A DNA stretch of 27,251 nucleotides from Neomoorella mulderi (GTDB lineage: Bacteria; Bacillota; DSM-521; Neomoorellales; Neomoorellaceae), in the NCBI GenBank assembly GCA_011375465.1, contig DRZV01000095.1:1-27251 (forward strand), written 5' to 3'. How positions within the stretch are numbered: position 1 is the stretch's first letter; each line of letters opens with the position of its first letter. The notes under the pieces are model-generated. The model saw nothing but the letters and a program-made list of their open reading frames with translations. It ran no database searches and had not been told where the DNA came from. Made by a program: the position numbers and the translations under genes. Below are positions 1 to 7,775 of this stretch, piece by piece.

Positions 1-152
1 CTGACCCCCATATCCAGTATCTCTCTGGAGGTGGGGGGAGACACCAGTACCTCTAGGTCTAGATATTTAAAGAAGGCTTCCCATTCCTTACCAAGGTAAT
101 AAAGGTAATAATAGAACAGCCCCCGGGGGATGCCTATGGTGGTGCAGCCCAT
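1..152 (-). CDS. Acyl-CoA dehydratase activase-related protein (DUF2229 type), N-terminal part
   Basis: Only the first 50 or so codons lie in the window and the gene continues beyond base 1. Reading the minus strand from an ATG at 152 gives a peptide with IGIPRGLFYYYLYY near the start and VLVSPPTSREILDMGV at the window edge. This IGIPRGL...W..FF..L..EV.VSPPT..EIL pattern is familiar from DUF2229 proteins, which are related to or fused with activators of 2-hydroxyacyl-CoA dehydratases. A GGGGGAGAG ribosome-binding site lies about 7 bases before the ATG. The start is only 24 bases after the spoVAF stop, so the gene probably shares the spoVA transcript. The call rests on recalled family motifs, and no catalytic residues are visible in this fragment. 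Confidence 0.68.
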   Translation of the reverse strand, partial: MGCTTIGIPRGLFYYYLYYLGKEWEAFFKYLDLEVLVSPPTSREILDMGV

Positions 153-176
153 GGGATCACTCTCCCCCTGGTTTTT

Positions 177-1673
177 TTAGAGGTTTCCGGGCCGGCTGGG
201 GATAAGGCTGGCGATCCAGATCCTGGGGTGAAGGACCCGGGGGCGAAGCTTTTGTAGCGGCACCGGGGGTCGGAGGAAGAGATCCTTAAGGGCGCTGGCG
301 TCAAAGGGTATAAGGGGCCAGAGATAGGGCAAGCCGAAAGATTTGGTGCCCAGGAGGAGCATTAGCACCATTGCCATGACCATTAAAAAACCCGGCAGAC
401 GCCCCCATCCCACCCCCAAGAGCAGGGCTATCCTCACCAGGGTGTTGGCCAAACCCAATTCATAGCTGGGGGTGGCGAAGATCCCCACGGCGGATATGGC
501 CATATACAAAATGACTTCGGGGTTGAAGAATCCCACCGCCACCGCTATTTCGCCGATCAGGACCGCGGCTATGAGCCTCAGGGCGGTGGCCAGGGCAGTA
601 GGGGTGTGGATGGCAGCCATGCGCATCAGGTCTATGCCCAATTCGGCAAAGATGAACTGCCACATAAGGGGGATAGCCCCCATCTTTTTGGGCCCTGACC
701 AGGATAAAGAAGGGGGTAAAAGGCGGGGATCCAGGACCAAAAGGAGCCAGACGGGTGCCAAGAATACCGAAAGGAACACCCCTATGAGGCGTACCAGTCT
801 CAAAAAAGTCCCTACCAGGGGCAGTTGTCGAAATTCCTCCGCGTGCTGCAGATGATGGAACAAGGTGGCGGGGAGTATCATGACGCTGGGAGAGATATCC
901 ACCATCACTATCACGTGTCCTTCCAAAAGATGGGTGGCAGCCACGTCAGGCCTTTCAGTATAACGGACCACCGGAAATGGATTCCAAAAACTGGATGTAC
1001 CGATAAACTCCTCCAGCGACTTTTCCGCCATGGGCAGACCGTCCATTTTTATGGCTTTGATCTTTTCCTTGACCCTGTCCACCAGGGCAGGATTGGCCAC
1101 GTCTTTAAGGTAGGCCACCACCACGTCGGTCTTAGAGCGGCTGCCCACCTGGAGCAGTTCCAGACATAGTTTGGGATCTTTAATCCGGCGGCGCAGCAAA
1201 TTGGCGTTTATAAGGACGGTCTCCACAAAATTATCCCGGGATCCCCTCACTACCCTTTCCAGGTCCGACTCTTCCGGAAGCCTCCCGGGATACTTCCTTA
1301 CGTCGATGGTGATGGCCCGATCAAAGCCGTCTATCAAAAGGGCTATCTGGCCGCAGACTATTTTGTCCACCGTCTGGTGGAGATCGTCCTCCTCCTCCAC
1401 CTGTATATAGCTAATGTGTTTGTTGTAGAGCTCCTTGAAAAAGCCAAGGGTCAGATCCCGGGGTTTTAGATGGGCCAGAGAAGTGAGGATGAAGGTCGTC
1501 ACATCGTCCTTCACCAGGCCGTTGACATAGAACATGGTGGCTTTCCGCCCGGCTATTTCCAAATCCCTGCGGATGACGTCAAAGCTCTGTCCCACCCCCA
1601 TCTCTTCCATTATCCAGTTGACATTGACGTTCAGCTTCCTATCTACCCTCACCTGTTCTCCTAAAACCGCCAT
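177..1673 (-). CDS. spoVAF: Stage V sporulation protein AF (GerA-family spore germination subunit)
   Basis: This is a 498-residue protein of the GerA/SpoVAF family, the expected length. The N-terminal half is soluble and includes the family-typical stretches FYVNGLVKDD (about residues 48-57) and LLIDGFDRAITIDVRKYPGR (about 112-131). The C-terminal half has several hydrophobic membrane segments, and the motif EGHVIVMVDISPSVMILPAT lies at the junction. SpoVAF is the last gene of many spoVA operons and is thought to act in the spore inner membrane during germination. The ATG at 1673 follows a GGAGG site by 6 bases, and that site overlaps the end of spoVAE, so the two are translationally close. 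No frame break is seen. A generic gerA A-subunit is possible from sequence alone, but position after spoVAC-D-E favours SpoVAF. Confidence 0.93.
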   Translation of the reverse strand: MAVLGEQVRVDRKLNVNVNWIMEEMGVGQSFDVIRRDLEIAGRKATMFYVNGLVKDDVTTFILTSLAHLKPRDLTLGFFKELYNKHISYIQVEEEDDLHQTVDKIVCGQIALLIDGFDRAITIDVRKYPGRLPEESDLERVVRGSRDNFVETVLINANLLRRRIKDPKLCLELLQVGSRSKTDVVVAYLKDVANPALVDRVKEKIKAIKMDGLPMAEKSLEEFIGTSSFWNPFPVVRYTERPDVAATHLLEGHVIVMVDISPSVMILPATLFHHLQHAEEFRQLPLVGTFLRLVRLIGVFLSVFLAPVWLLLVLDPRLLPPSLSWSGPKKMGAIPLMWQFIFAELGIDLMRMAAIHTPTALATALRLIAAVLIGEIAVAVGFFNPEVILYMAISAVGIFATPSYELGLANTLVRIALLLGVGWGRLPGFLMVMAMVLMLLLGTKSFGLPYLWPLIPFDASALKDLFLRPPVPLQKLRPRVLHPRIWIASLIPSRPGNL

Positions 1674-1683
1674 GGGAGACCTC

Positions 1684-2039
1684 CTACCCTTTAGGCTTGA
1701 AGAGCACCGCCATACAGAACCCGAATACCACGGAAGCGGCCACCCCCGCTGCCCCTGCTGCCACCCCGCCGCTGAAGGCCCCTAAGAGGCCTTTGCTCCT
1801 CACAGCTTCCAGGGTGCGCTGGGCCAATACATGGCCAAATCCGCTTATGGGTATGGTGGCTCCGGCTCCGCCCCACTTGACCAGGGGCTCATACAGGCCC
1901 AGGGCGCTCAAAATAGCCCCCCGGTGACGAAGGTGACCAGGATATGGGCAGAAGTCACCTTGTAAGGGGTAAGATCGATTATGAGCTGCCCTATCAGGCA
2001 GATAAGCCCTCCCAGCAGGAAAGCGGATATAAGGCTCAA
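1684..2039 (-). pseudogene. spoVAE: Stage V sporulation protein AE, frame-broken in a 6-C run
   Basis: SpoVAE is a small integral membrane subunit of the SpoVA dipicolinic-acid channel. Reading from a TTG at 2039 gives MSLISAFLLGGLICLIGQL and later YKVTSAHILVTFVTGG, typical of the SpoVAE N-terminus. This frame ends at a TGA just after the run of six C at 1917-1922. The frame that continues gives ILSALGLYEPLVKWGGAGAT and ends in AVLFKPKG, the expected C-terminus. One extra base in the run would join the two into a protein of about 118 residues, the normal size. An AGGGGGTGA site precedes the TTG, and the gene starts 13 bases after the spoVAD stop. A longer minus-strand frame from a GTG at 2049 exists, but its first half has no family resemblance. 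Sequencing error and genuine mutation cannot be told apart here. Confidence 0.85.
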
Positions 2040-2052
2040 ATCCCTTCACCCC

Positions 2053-3068
2053 CTATAACTTCTCTATAACCACCCCGTGGCCTATGGCTGGGATGGATTC
2101 CCCCTGCTGTAAAGCCGTGGGGCTCAAGAGGGCCCCCGTACCCAAGGCCAAAACCCGCCGATAAGTGCCCTCGTTTAACTTGCCCATGAGATAGCTTGTC
2201 AGCACCACTGCTGGGCAGGCACATCCGCTACCCCCTGCCAGCGTGTCCTGCCTTTCATGGTCATATATCAGGACACCGCAGTCAGAGAATTTGGGCCTGA
2301 CCATGTAGTTCTGACCCTCCAGAAGCCGGATGGCTGCTTCGCTGCCGTAACGGCCCAGATCTCCTGTAAGGATGAGATCGTAGTCCTGAGGACCCCTGCC
2401 TGTATCCTGAAAATGCCGGGCTATGCTGTCCGCCGCCGCCGGAGCCATGGCTGATCCCATATCGTTGGGATCTTTGAGTCCCATGTCCACCACCTTGCCT
2501 ACGGTGGCGTGGGTGATGCGGGGCCCGTTGCCTGCTGGAGCCAGAAGGACCGCCGCAGCTCCGGTGACGGTCCATTGGGAAGTGGGGGGGCGCTGGACCC
2601 CTTGCTCTGTGGGAAACCGGTACTGCCTTTCCGCTGCGCTGTAATGGCTGCTGCTGGCCACCACCACATGGTGGGCAAACCCCCCGTCTATGAGCATACC
2701 CCCCCAGGGCCAGCCCCTCGTAAATGGGAACGGGCACCGTAAAGGCCGAAAAAGGGTATGGCCAGGGTACGGGCCACATAATTGGCGGAAATTATCTGGT
2801 TCAGGAGATCCCCCGCCCAAAAATAATCCACATCCTGAGGTTTAAGCTGGGCTTTGGACAGGACCAGATTTACCGCCTGCTCCAGCATCTTCCTTTCCGC
2901 CTTTTCCCAGCTCTCCTCCCCAAAGTAGCTATCTTCGATGACCAGATCGAAGGTATGGCCCAGGGGCCCCTCTCCCTCTTTAGGCCCCACCACCGAAGCG
3001 GTGGCTACGATTACCGGGGGATTGGCATAGGCCACCGTCTGCTGACCCAACTTCTTAGGAGCTGGCAA
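2053..3068 (-). pseudogene. spoVAD: Stage V sporulation protein AD, two frame breaks
   Basis: SpoVAD has a thiolase-like fold and binds dipicolinic acid during its uptake into the forespore. The N-terminal third (3068 down to about 2736) ends with LAIPFFGLYGA. The middle GLALGG lies in a second frame, and MLIDGGFAHHVVVASSSH onward in a third, ending IGHGVVIEKL. Two breaks are therefore needed. One is a 7-G run (minus strand) at 2699-2705, where six G would restore the frame. The other lies around 2724-2736, where two bases seem lost and the conserved Cys of the family motif GACST reads as Arg. The best start is TTG at 3068, 8 bases after AGGAGG; a GTG at 3077 is in frame but too near that site. 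Later family motifs such as WTVTGAAAVLL and DMGSAMAPAAADSIA are intact. Confidence 0.88.
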
Positions 3069-3081
3069 GGCTTTCACCTCC

Positions 3082-3582
3082 TTATGGCAGCACGTAAGCC
3101 ACCAAACCTATGAACACCGATATTAAAAAGCCATATACCAGGACAGGTCCAGCTATCTGGAACATGCGGGCAGCTATGCCGAATACAAAACCCTCCCTTT
3201 TAAATTCCAGGGCAGGGGCCACGATGGAGTTGGCAAAACCGGTTATGGGTATGATGGTGCCTGCTCCCGCCAACCTGCCCACCTCGTCATAAAGACCCAA
3301 TCCCGTAAGGAAAGCGCCCAGGAATATCATCACCAGGCTGGCTGCAGTGCTGGCTTCCCGCCAGGGAAGCCCCCAGGCAGAAAAGAGGAGGATAAAAAGC
3401 TGCCCCAGAGCGCAAATACTCCCTCCTATCCAGAAAGCGTGAAAGGCATTGGCCCAGATTTTGGGCTTGGCTTTGATCTCCTCCACCATGCGGTTATAGG
3501 CCAGCTGGTCGTAATATTTCTTTTGTTGCTGAACCTGCTCAGCCAGACTTAAGGGCTTTCGGGGAGGAGAAGATTTATCCAT
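3082..3582 (-). CDS. spoVAC: Stage V sporulation protein AC
   Basis: This 166-residue membrane protein is the SpoVAC subunit, which in Bacillus behaves as a mechanosensitive channel for dipicolinic acid. A hydrophilic N-terminus (YYDQLAYNRMVEEIKAKPK) is followed by hydrophobic segments, and the family motif LGLYDEVGRLAGAGTIIPIT lies about two thirds through. The start is the ATG at 3582, preceded by AGGAGGG at 5 bases; an upstream in-frame codon would add ten residues with no ribosome-binding site. The gene is complete and opens the operon spoVAC-spoVAD-spoVAE-spoVAF, with only 13 bases to spoVAD. In Bacillus, spoVA operons are transcribed in the forespore by sigma G, and a weak match to such a promoter lies upstream. 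Confidence 0.95.
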   Translation of the reverse strand: MDKSSPPRKPLSLAEQVQQQKKYYDQLAYNRMVEEIKAKPKIWANAFHAFWIGGSICALGQLFILLFSAWGLPWREASTAASLVMIFLGAFLTGLGLYDEVGRLAGAGTIIPITGFANSIVAPALEFKREGFVFGIAARMFQIAGPVLVYGFLISVFIGLVAYVLP

Positions 3583-3620
3583 ATTTTCCCTCCTGGACAG
3601 TTTTGTATACACGCTGCTTC

Positions 3621-3651
3621 TAGTATTTTCCCTTCAGCCCTTTTCTTATAC
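3621..3651 (-). promoter_or_regulatory. Possible sigma-G/F-type promoter of the spoVA operon
   Basis: On the minus strand GTATA (3647-3651) and AATACTA (3621-3627) are separated by 19 bases. This resembles the forespore consensus GNATR-N18-CATNNTA with one mismatch in the -10 box and one extra spacer base. It lies about 40 bases before the spoVAC start. The match is imperfect and is supported mainly by the known forespore regulation of spoVA operons. Confidence 0.35.
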
Positions 3652-3658
3652 CTCGATT

Positions 3659-3685
3659 GCATATTCCCAGGAGAGACCATAAAAT
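3659..3685 (+). promoter_or_regulatory. Possible sigma-E-type promoter of the GH15-cotJ genes
   Basis: GCATATT (3659-3665) and CATAAAAT (3678-3685) resemble the mother-cell sigma-E boxes KMATATT and CATACAAT. The spacer is 12 bases, a little shorter than the usual 13-15. The next gene starts 34 bases later. cotJ operons of Bacillus are known to be sigma-E dependent, which fits this position, but the short spacer keeps confidence low. Confidence 0.35.
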
Positions 3686-3718
3686 TTAAGGAGAATACAT
3701 AATCAGGAGGTTTTCCTC

Positions 3719-5518
3719 TTGCCCAGGCGTCCTTACTATGGGTTCATCGGCAACGGAGAAACGGCTGCCCTCATCAGCCCCGATACGGCCATAGAATGGC
3801 TGTGTGTGCCCCGTTTCGACAGTTTCCCCTTCTTCGCCGCAGCCCTATCGCCGGAAAAGGGTGGTAGCCTGAGATTGATAGTGGATCCGCCCCCCCAGCC
3901 TTTCAAGCAAAGATACCTCCCTTACAGCAACGTTCTGGAGACCATAGCCTTAGGTCCGGGATTCAGCTTAAAGGTGCTGGATTTCATGCCCTGGAGACAG
4001 CCCTGCCTTATACGCTATGTAACCTTAGAAAACCGTTCCGCTTTGAGATTGTCCCTGAAGCTGTCCTGGGAAGCCCAGCCTATAAAGACCAGCGCCCGGA
4101 GTTTTTCCGTACAGTACATGGGCCCCCTTAAATTCATCAGCAGCCCTGACGGCACCCTCTGCATAGGAGGGTTAAACTGGCCTTCCACCGACTTTCCCCT
4201 GGTGCTGGGACCTGGGGAGCGTTACAACTGCCGCCTGCTCCTCTCCTATGGGACCAACATAAGCCAAGCCCGCCACCGCTGGTTTGCCGGCTGGGATAAT
4301 ACCCTGGAAAAGGCCGTGACCTGGTGGAGGCGCTGGTTCGTCCGGGCCCGCTCCCCCTACCTTAAGGATAAGGAGATGCTGGAGGCATACTACACCAGCC
4401 TGATGGTTTTGAAATTGTTGATATACGAGCCCACGGGAGCCATCGTGGCCGCCCCCACCACCTCCTTTCCCGCAGTTCCGGGAGGAAACGAAAACTGGGA
4501 TTATCGCTATACCTGGTTAAGGGATGGGTATCTGACCGCCTTGGCCCTGGACGGAGCGGGTTATCACCGGGAAGCCAGGGATTTCTATGAATTCGCCCTT
4601 TCTCTCCAGGAACCCGGCGGGGGCTGGGAAAGGCCCTTATACCCGGTGGAAAGAGTGGGGGCCATAGAACGTATAGTGGACGACCTGGCTGGTCCCAGAG
4701 GAGAAAAACCCATCCGCTTCGGCAACGCAGCTCAAGATCAACTGCAGCTAGATAATTCTGGAAACATTCTGGATGGGCTCTGGAACCACTACCTGGCCAC
4801 CAGGGACAGGGATTACATCCGCTTCCGCTGGCCCAATATACGCAGGGCTGCCCTCTGGATAGAAAACCACTGGTACCTCCCGGAAAACGGAATATGGGAG
4901 ATAAGGGAAATCACCCAGCACTGGGTCTATGGCAAAATCCTCTGCTACGCCGGCCTCAGGGCCGTTTCCCACCTGGCCATAGATATAGGGAATCTGCAGT
5001 GGTCCTCCCCCTGGCACGAGTGCGCCCGCCGCATCCGCCGGCAGATACTTATCCACGGATGGTCCAAGAAACGTCAGGCGTTTGTACAGTATTACCACCC
5101 TGAAGCCCCCCTGGACATCTCTGTCCTGGCCCTGGTATTCTATGGCCTCCTCTATCCCCAGCACCCCCGGATGAAAAAAACCGTGGCCGCCATGGAGGAA
5201 CCCTCTCCGGTGGCCAAAGGGGATCCCCAGGGACGAGGAGGGCTCCATATGTGGGGGGGAGTGGCCCGCTACGAGCAGGCCCAACTGCCCTTTTACCTGG
5301 CCACCTTCTGGCTGGCCCGCTATTACCTCCACGCAGGCGAATACGGCAAAGCCCTGGAACTTATAAAAACTGCTCTGGATTCGGCCACCGATCTGTACCT
5401 CATGGCCGAACACTTCGATCCCCGCAGCGGCCAGCAATGGGGCAATTTCCCCCAAGGCTTCAGCCATGAAGAACTGGTGCGCCTGCTGCTGGATCCTTCC
5501 TGGGCTCGTCTGGAGTAA
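3719..5518 (+). CDS. Glycoside hydrolase family 15 protein (glucoamylase/trehalase-like)
   Basis: This 599-residue protein matches bacterial GH15 glucoamylase- or trehalase-like enzymes, which release glucose from alpha-glucans or related disaccharides by an inverting mechanism. The N-terminal beta domain opens with YGFIGNGETAALISPDTAIEWLCVPRFDS, the usual start of the family. The (alpha/alpha)6 catalytic domain has NENWDYRYTWLRDGYL near residues 256-271. The general-acid region NGIWEIRE lies near 389-396, and the second glutamate region AEHFDPRSGQQWGNFPQGFS near 562-581. No signal peptide is seen, so it acts inside the cell or spore. The start is TTG at 3719, 8 bases after AGGAGG. It lies between the divergent spoVA operon and cotJA, 58 bases before cotJA, which suggests a sporulation role such as using stored glycogen or trehalose. 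Substrate cannot be settled from sequence. Confidence 0.9.
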   Translation: MPRRPYYGFIGNGETAALISPDTAIEWLCVPRFDSFPFFAAALSPEKGGSLRLIVDPPPQPFKQRYLPYSNVLETIALGPGFSLKVLDFMPWRQPCLIRYVTLENRSALRLSLKLSWEAQPIKTSARSFSVQYMGPLKFISSPDGTLCIGGLNWPSTDFPLVLGPGERYNCRLLLSYGTNISQARHRWFAGWDNTLEKAVTWWRRWFVRARSPYLKDKEMLEAYYTSLMVLKLLIYEPTGAIVAAPTTSFPAVPGGNENWDYRYTWLRDGYLTALALDGAGYHREARDFYEFALSLQEPGGGWERPLYPVERVGAIERIVDDLAGPRGEKPIRFGNAAQDQLQLDNSGNILDGLWNHYLATRDRDYIRFRWPNIRRAALWIENHWYLPENGIWEIREITQHWVYGKILCYAGLRAVSHLAIDIGNLQWSSPWHECARRIRRQILIHGWSKKRQAFVQYYHPEAPLDISVLALVFYGLLYPQHPRMKKTVAAMEEPSPVAKGDPQGRGGLHMWGGVARYEQAQLPFYLATFWLARYYLHAGEYGKALELIKTALDSATDLYLMAEHFDPRSGQQWGNFPQGFSHEELVRLLLDPSWARLE

Positions 5519-5576
5519 CCTTTAAATGCCGGTTTTCATAATTTAAAAGCAAATAAAGGATTTGGAGGTTTTTTGA

Positions 5577-5759
5577 GTGAGCCCGGAAGAAATCAAAGCT
5601 CAGGGGATGGGTTACTACCGCCTGGCCCGGGCTTATGTGCCCTGGCAGCAGTATACCCAGCGGTGGGGTCTGGAGGAAGGTCTGAAGAAGGGAACCATTT
5701 TCCCCGAACTCTACCGTCCCTATCCGCCCAAACCCGACAGGGGTGAGGAAAATGTCTAG
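5577..5759 (+). CDS. cotJA: Spore coat-associated protein CotJA
   Basis: This 60-residue protein has the CotJA features: an aromatic, proline-containing core (LARAYVPWQQYTQRW) and a GTIFPELYRPYPPK tail, as in the CotJA family. CotJA, CotJB and CotJC form a small operon whose products are associated with the spore coat. The start is GTG at 5577, 8 bases after a GGAGG. The stop lies inside ATGTCTAG, so the gene overlaps the natural start of cotJB by 8 bases, a sign of translational coupling. It probably belongs to one transcript with the upstream GH15 gene, since no terminator is seen in the 58-base gap. Confidence 0.9.
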   Translation: MSPEEIKAQGMGYYRLARAYVPWQQYTQRWGLEEGLKKGTIFPELYRPYPPKPDRGEENV

Positions 5760-5788
5760 AGAACGGTTACAGCTTTTAAAAGAAGATA

Positions 5789-6010
5789 ATGGCCCTAGAG
5801 TTCACCTGCCTGGATTTAAACCTATACCTGGATACTCACCCTGAGGATTACAGGGCACTGTCCGACTTCAACCAATGCGCGCAACAGCTGGCCCAGGCTA
5901 AAAAGGAATACGAATCCCTTTACGGCCCCCTGCTCAACTATGGCCAAAGCCCCAGCCCCAATGCCTGGCGCTGGGTGGAGGATCCCTGGCCCTGGGAAAC
6001 CATCTTTTGA
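5789..6010 (+). CDS. cotJB: Spore coat protein CotJB (N-terminus probably frame-broken)
   Basis: The 73-residue frame from ATG 5789 reads MALEFTCLDLNLYLDTHPED and ends RWVEDPWPWETIF, the full core of CotJB. CotJB proteins usually begin with about 12 further residues. Those are present in another frame from ATG 5752 (MSRERLQLLKE), which overlaps the cotJA stop. Removing one base in AAAAGAAGATAATGG (about 5779-5791) would fuse the two parts. The ATG at 5789 has only a weak AAGAAG site, so the original start is probably 5752, with a one-base insertion, real or artefactual, between the two. The protein could still be functional from the internal start. cotJC follows directly. Confidence 0.85.
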   Translation: MALEFTCLDLNLYLDTHPEDYRALSDFNQCAQQLAQAKKEYESLYGPLLNYGQSPSPNAWRWVEDPWPWETIF

Positions 6011-6024
6011 ATGGAGTGATATCC

Positions 6025-6600
6025 TTGTGGGTATATGAAAAAAAATTGCAATATCCGGTTAGGGTTAATGGTCCCAACCCCTGGCTGGCCAAAATGATTT
6101 TAACCCAATATGGCGAGCCGGACGGGGAACTGGCTGCTTCCCTGAAATACCTGACCCAGCGCTACACCATGCCCCTATCCCAAGCCAAAGCGCTGTTGAC
6201 CGACATAGGCACAGAAGAACTGGCCCACATGGAAATAATAGCGGCCCTGGTTTACAACCTTATCAAAGACGCCTCTTTAGAGGAGATCAAGAGGGCAGGT
6301 CTGGACGGCTACTTCACCGATCACGACCGGGCCCTGTATTTCGTCAACGCCTCCGGAGCCCCCTGGACCGCCGCCTATATACAATCCAAAGGAGATCCCA
6401 TAACTGACCTATATGAAAACATGGCTGCTGAGGAAAAGGCCAGATCCACCTACGAATATTTAATCCAGCTGTCCGACGACCCTGATGTGACCGATACCTT
6501 GAAGTTCCTGCGGGAAAGGGAGATAGTCCACTTCCAGCGCTTCGGAGAGGCCCTGAAGCTGACATATGATTACCTGGAAAGGAAGAAATACTTTTACTAA
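6025..6600 (+). CDS. cotJC: Spore coat protein CotJC (manganese-catalase family)
   Basis: CotJC is related to manganese catalases. The protein, 191 residues from the TTG at 6025, begins MWVYEKKLQYPVRV, the canonical CotJC start, with a GGAGTGAT site 7 bases upstream. An in-frame TTG at 6007 would add six residues without a better site. The ferritin-like di-metal ligands are visible: GTEELAHMEI for the first helix pair and YENMAAEEKARSTYEYL with EREIVHFQRF for the second. The gene closes the cotJ operon, and the next transcript has its own promoter 16 bases after the stop. The role is coat assembly and perhaps peroxide removal, inferred from the family. Confidence 0.94.
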   Translation: MWVYEKKLQYPVRVNGPNPWLAKMILTQYGEPDGELAASLKYLTQRYTMPLSQAKALLTDIGTEELAHMEIIAALVYNLIKDASLEEIKRAGLDGYFTDHDRALYFVNASGAPWTAAYIQSKGDPITDLYENMAAEEKARSTYEYLIQLSDDPDVTDTLKFLREREIVHFQRFGEALKLTYDYLERKKYFY

Positions 6601-6616
6601 GCCGAGTTCTTTCATA

Positions 6617-6645
6617 TTGACCGCCCGGCAGCTTGGGGATATAAT
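6617..6645 (+). promoter_or_regulatory. Strong sigma-A promoter of the ABC importer operon
   Basis: TTGACC (6617-6622), a 17-base spacer and TATAAT (6640-6645) make a near-perfect housekeeping promoter right after cotJC. Transcription would start near 6652, giving a leader of about 120 bases before the lipoprotein start. It separates vegetative expression of the importer from the sporulation genes upstream. Confidence 0.82.
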
Positions 6646-6720
6646 GAAAGGCAAATAGTTTGAGAAAAGAGGAGCCAGCTGAGGAGAGGAAAGAAGAGGT
6701 GAGAAGGAGCCGAGGGGAAG

Positions 6721-6754
6721 AAAAAGGCCGGTTCTCACCGGCCCTTTATATTTT
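6721..6754 (+). terminator. Terminator-like hairpin in the importer leader (possible attenuator)
   Basis: GGCCGGT (6726-6732) and ACCGGCC (6737-6743) form a perfect 7-bp stem with a TCTC loop, flanked by AAAAA before and CTTTATATTTT after. It lies between the promoter at 6617-6645 and the ribosome-binding site of the lipoprotein gene. It could end read-through from cotJC, but because it lies inside the importer's own leader it could also attenuate that transcript. The leader before it (6661-6720) is almost all purine. No known riboswitch or T-box was recognised. Confidence 0.6.
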
Positions 6755-6773
6755 CCAGGAAGGGGGAATTTTC

Positions 6774-7754
6774 TTGAAAAGAGCTTTCATCTATCTGGCT
6801 ATCCTGGCCTTGGGGATATCGATACTGGCCGGATGCAGGGCCGCTCGAACGACGGGTGCCAAAAAAGTGCACATAGGCATTGTCCAGATCGTGGAGCACC
6901 CCTCCCTCAACACCATCCGGGAATCCTTCATAGCCGGTCTAGCAGAACTGGGATATAAAGAAGGGGAAAACATAATCATCGATTACCAGAACGCCCAGGG
7001 AGACCAATCCAACCTCAAAAGCATCTGTCAGAGGTTCGTCAGCAAAAAGTATGACCTGATAGTGGCCATAGCCACCCCCTCGGCCCAAGCAGCCGTGGGT
7101 CAGACCAAGGAGATCCCCATCGTCTTCGCCGCCTGCACCGAGCCTGTAGGCTCCGGGCTGGTGGCCGACCTTCAGAAGCCCGGCGGCAATGTGACCGGCA
7201 CCTCCGACGCCATATCCGCCGCCAAGATAATGGAACTGGCGGAGCGGATCACCCCCGGGTTTAAAACGGTGGGGGCCCTTTACAATGCCAGCGAGACCAA
7301 TTCCCTAGCGGTAATAAAGGAATTGAAGGAATACGCCCAGAAAAGAGGTTGGGAGGTGGTGGAGGCTACGGTGACCAACTCCTCCGAGGTGCAACAGGCA
7401 GCAGCCTCCCTGGTGGGAAAAGCTGACATAATATTTTCCCCCACGGACAACACTGTAGCCTCGGCCATGCCGGTGGTAGCCCAGGTGGCTAAAAAGGCCA
7501 AAATACCCGTTTACGTGGGTGCTGATTCCATGGTAAAGGACGGGGGCCTGGCCACCTACGGCGTAAACTATGAAGTCCTGGGCAAGGAGACGGCTAAGAT
7601 AGCTGCCCAGATACTGAAGGGCGCCAAGCCGGGAGATATCCCCGTAAAGGTCATGTCGGATCTGGATATCTATGTAAATCTGGAGACGGCCCGGGCCATA
7701 GGGGTGACCATCCCGGAGGACATCTTAGAGCAGGCCAAAGTTTTTGAAAAGTAA
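6774..7754 (+). CDS. ABC transporter substrate-binding lipoprotein (TrpX-like, ABC_sub_bind family)
   Basis: The protein has 326 residues from the TTG at 6774, which follows AGGGGGAA. The N-terminus is a lipoprotein signal: Lys-Arg, a hydrophobic stretch, then LAGC with the lipid-bearing Cys at residue 21. The mature part starts VHIGIVQIVEHPSLN, and motifs such as IPIVFAACTEPVGSGLV and PGGNVTGTSDAI are typical of the ABC_sub_bind family (TrpX type). These proteins deliver a small solute, in some species tryptophan or tyrosine, to the permease. A longer in-frame extension back to 6660 is leader sequence, not protein. The permease gene follows after 21 bases. The substrate cannot be assigned from sequence. 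Confidence 0.9.
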   Translation: MKRAFIYLAILALGISILAGCRAARTTGAKKVHIGIVQIVEHPSLNTIRESFIAGLAELGYKEGENIIIDYQNAQGDQSNLKSICQRFVSKKYDLIVAIATPSAQAAVGQTKEIPIVFAACTEPVGSGLVADLQKPGGNVTGTSDAISAAKIMELAERITPGFKTVGALYNASETNSLAVIKELKEYAQKRGWEVVEATVTNSSEVQQAAASLVGKADIIFSPTDNTVASAMPVVAQVAKKAKIPVYVGADSMVKDGGLATYGVNYEVLGKETAKIAAQILKGAKPGDIPVKVMSDLDIYVNLETARAIGVTIPEDILEQAKVFEK

Positions 7755-7775
7755 CCTGAAGAAGGGGGCTGAAGG

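Noticed and set aside
4748..5467. Long open frame (239 codons) antisense to the GH15 gene
   Set aside because: Its protein is low in recognisable motifs, and it mirrors the third codon position of a clear GH15 catalytic domain; no ribosome-binding site or homology is visible.
6660..6773. N-terminal extension of the ABC lipoprotein from a TTG at 6660
   Set aside because: The extension is a charged, low-complexity reading of the purine-rich leader and terminator hairpin; the lipoprotein signal and a good ribosome-binding site start at 6774.
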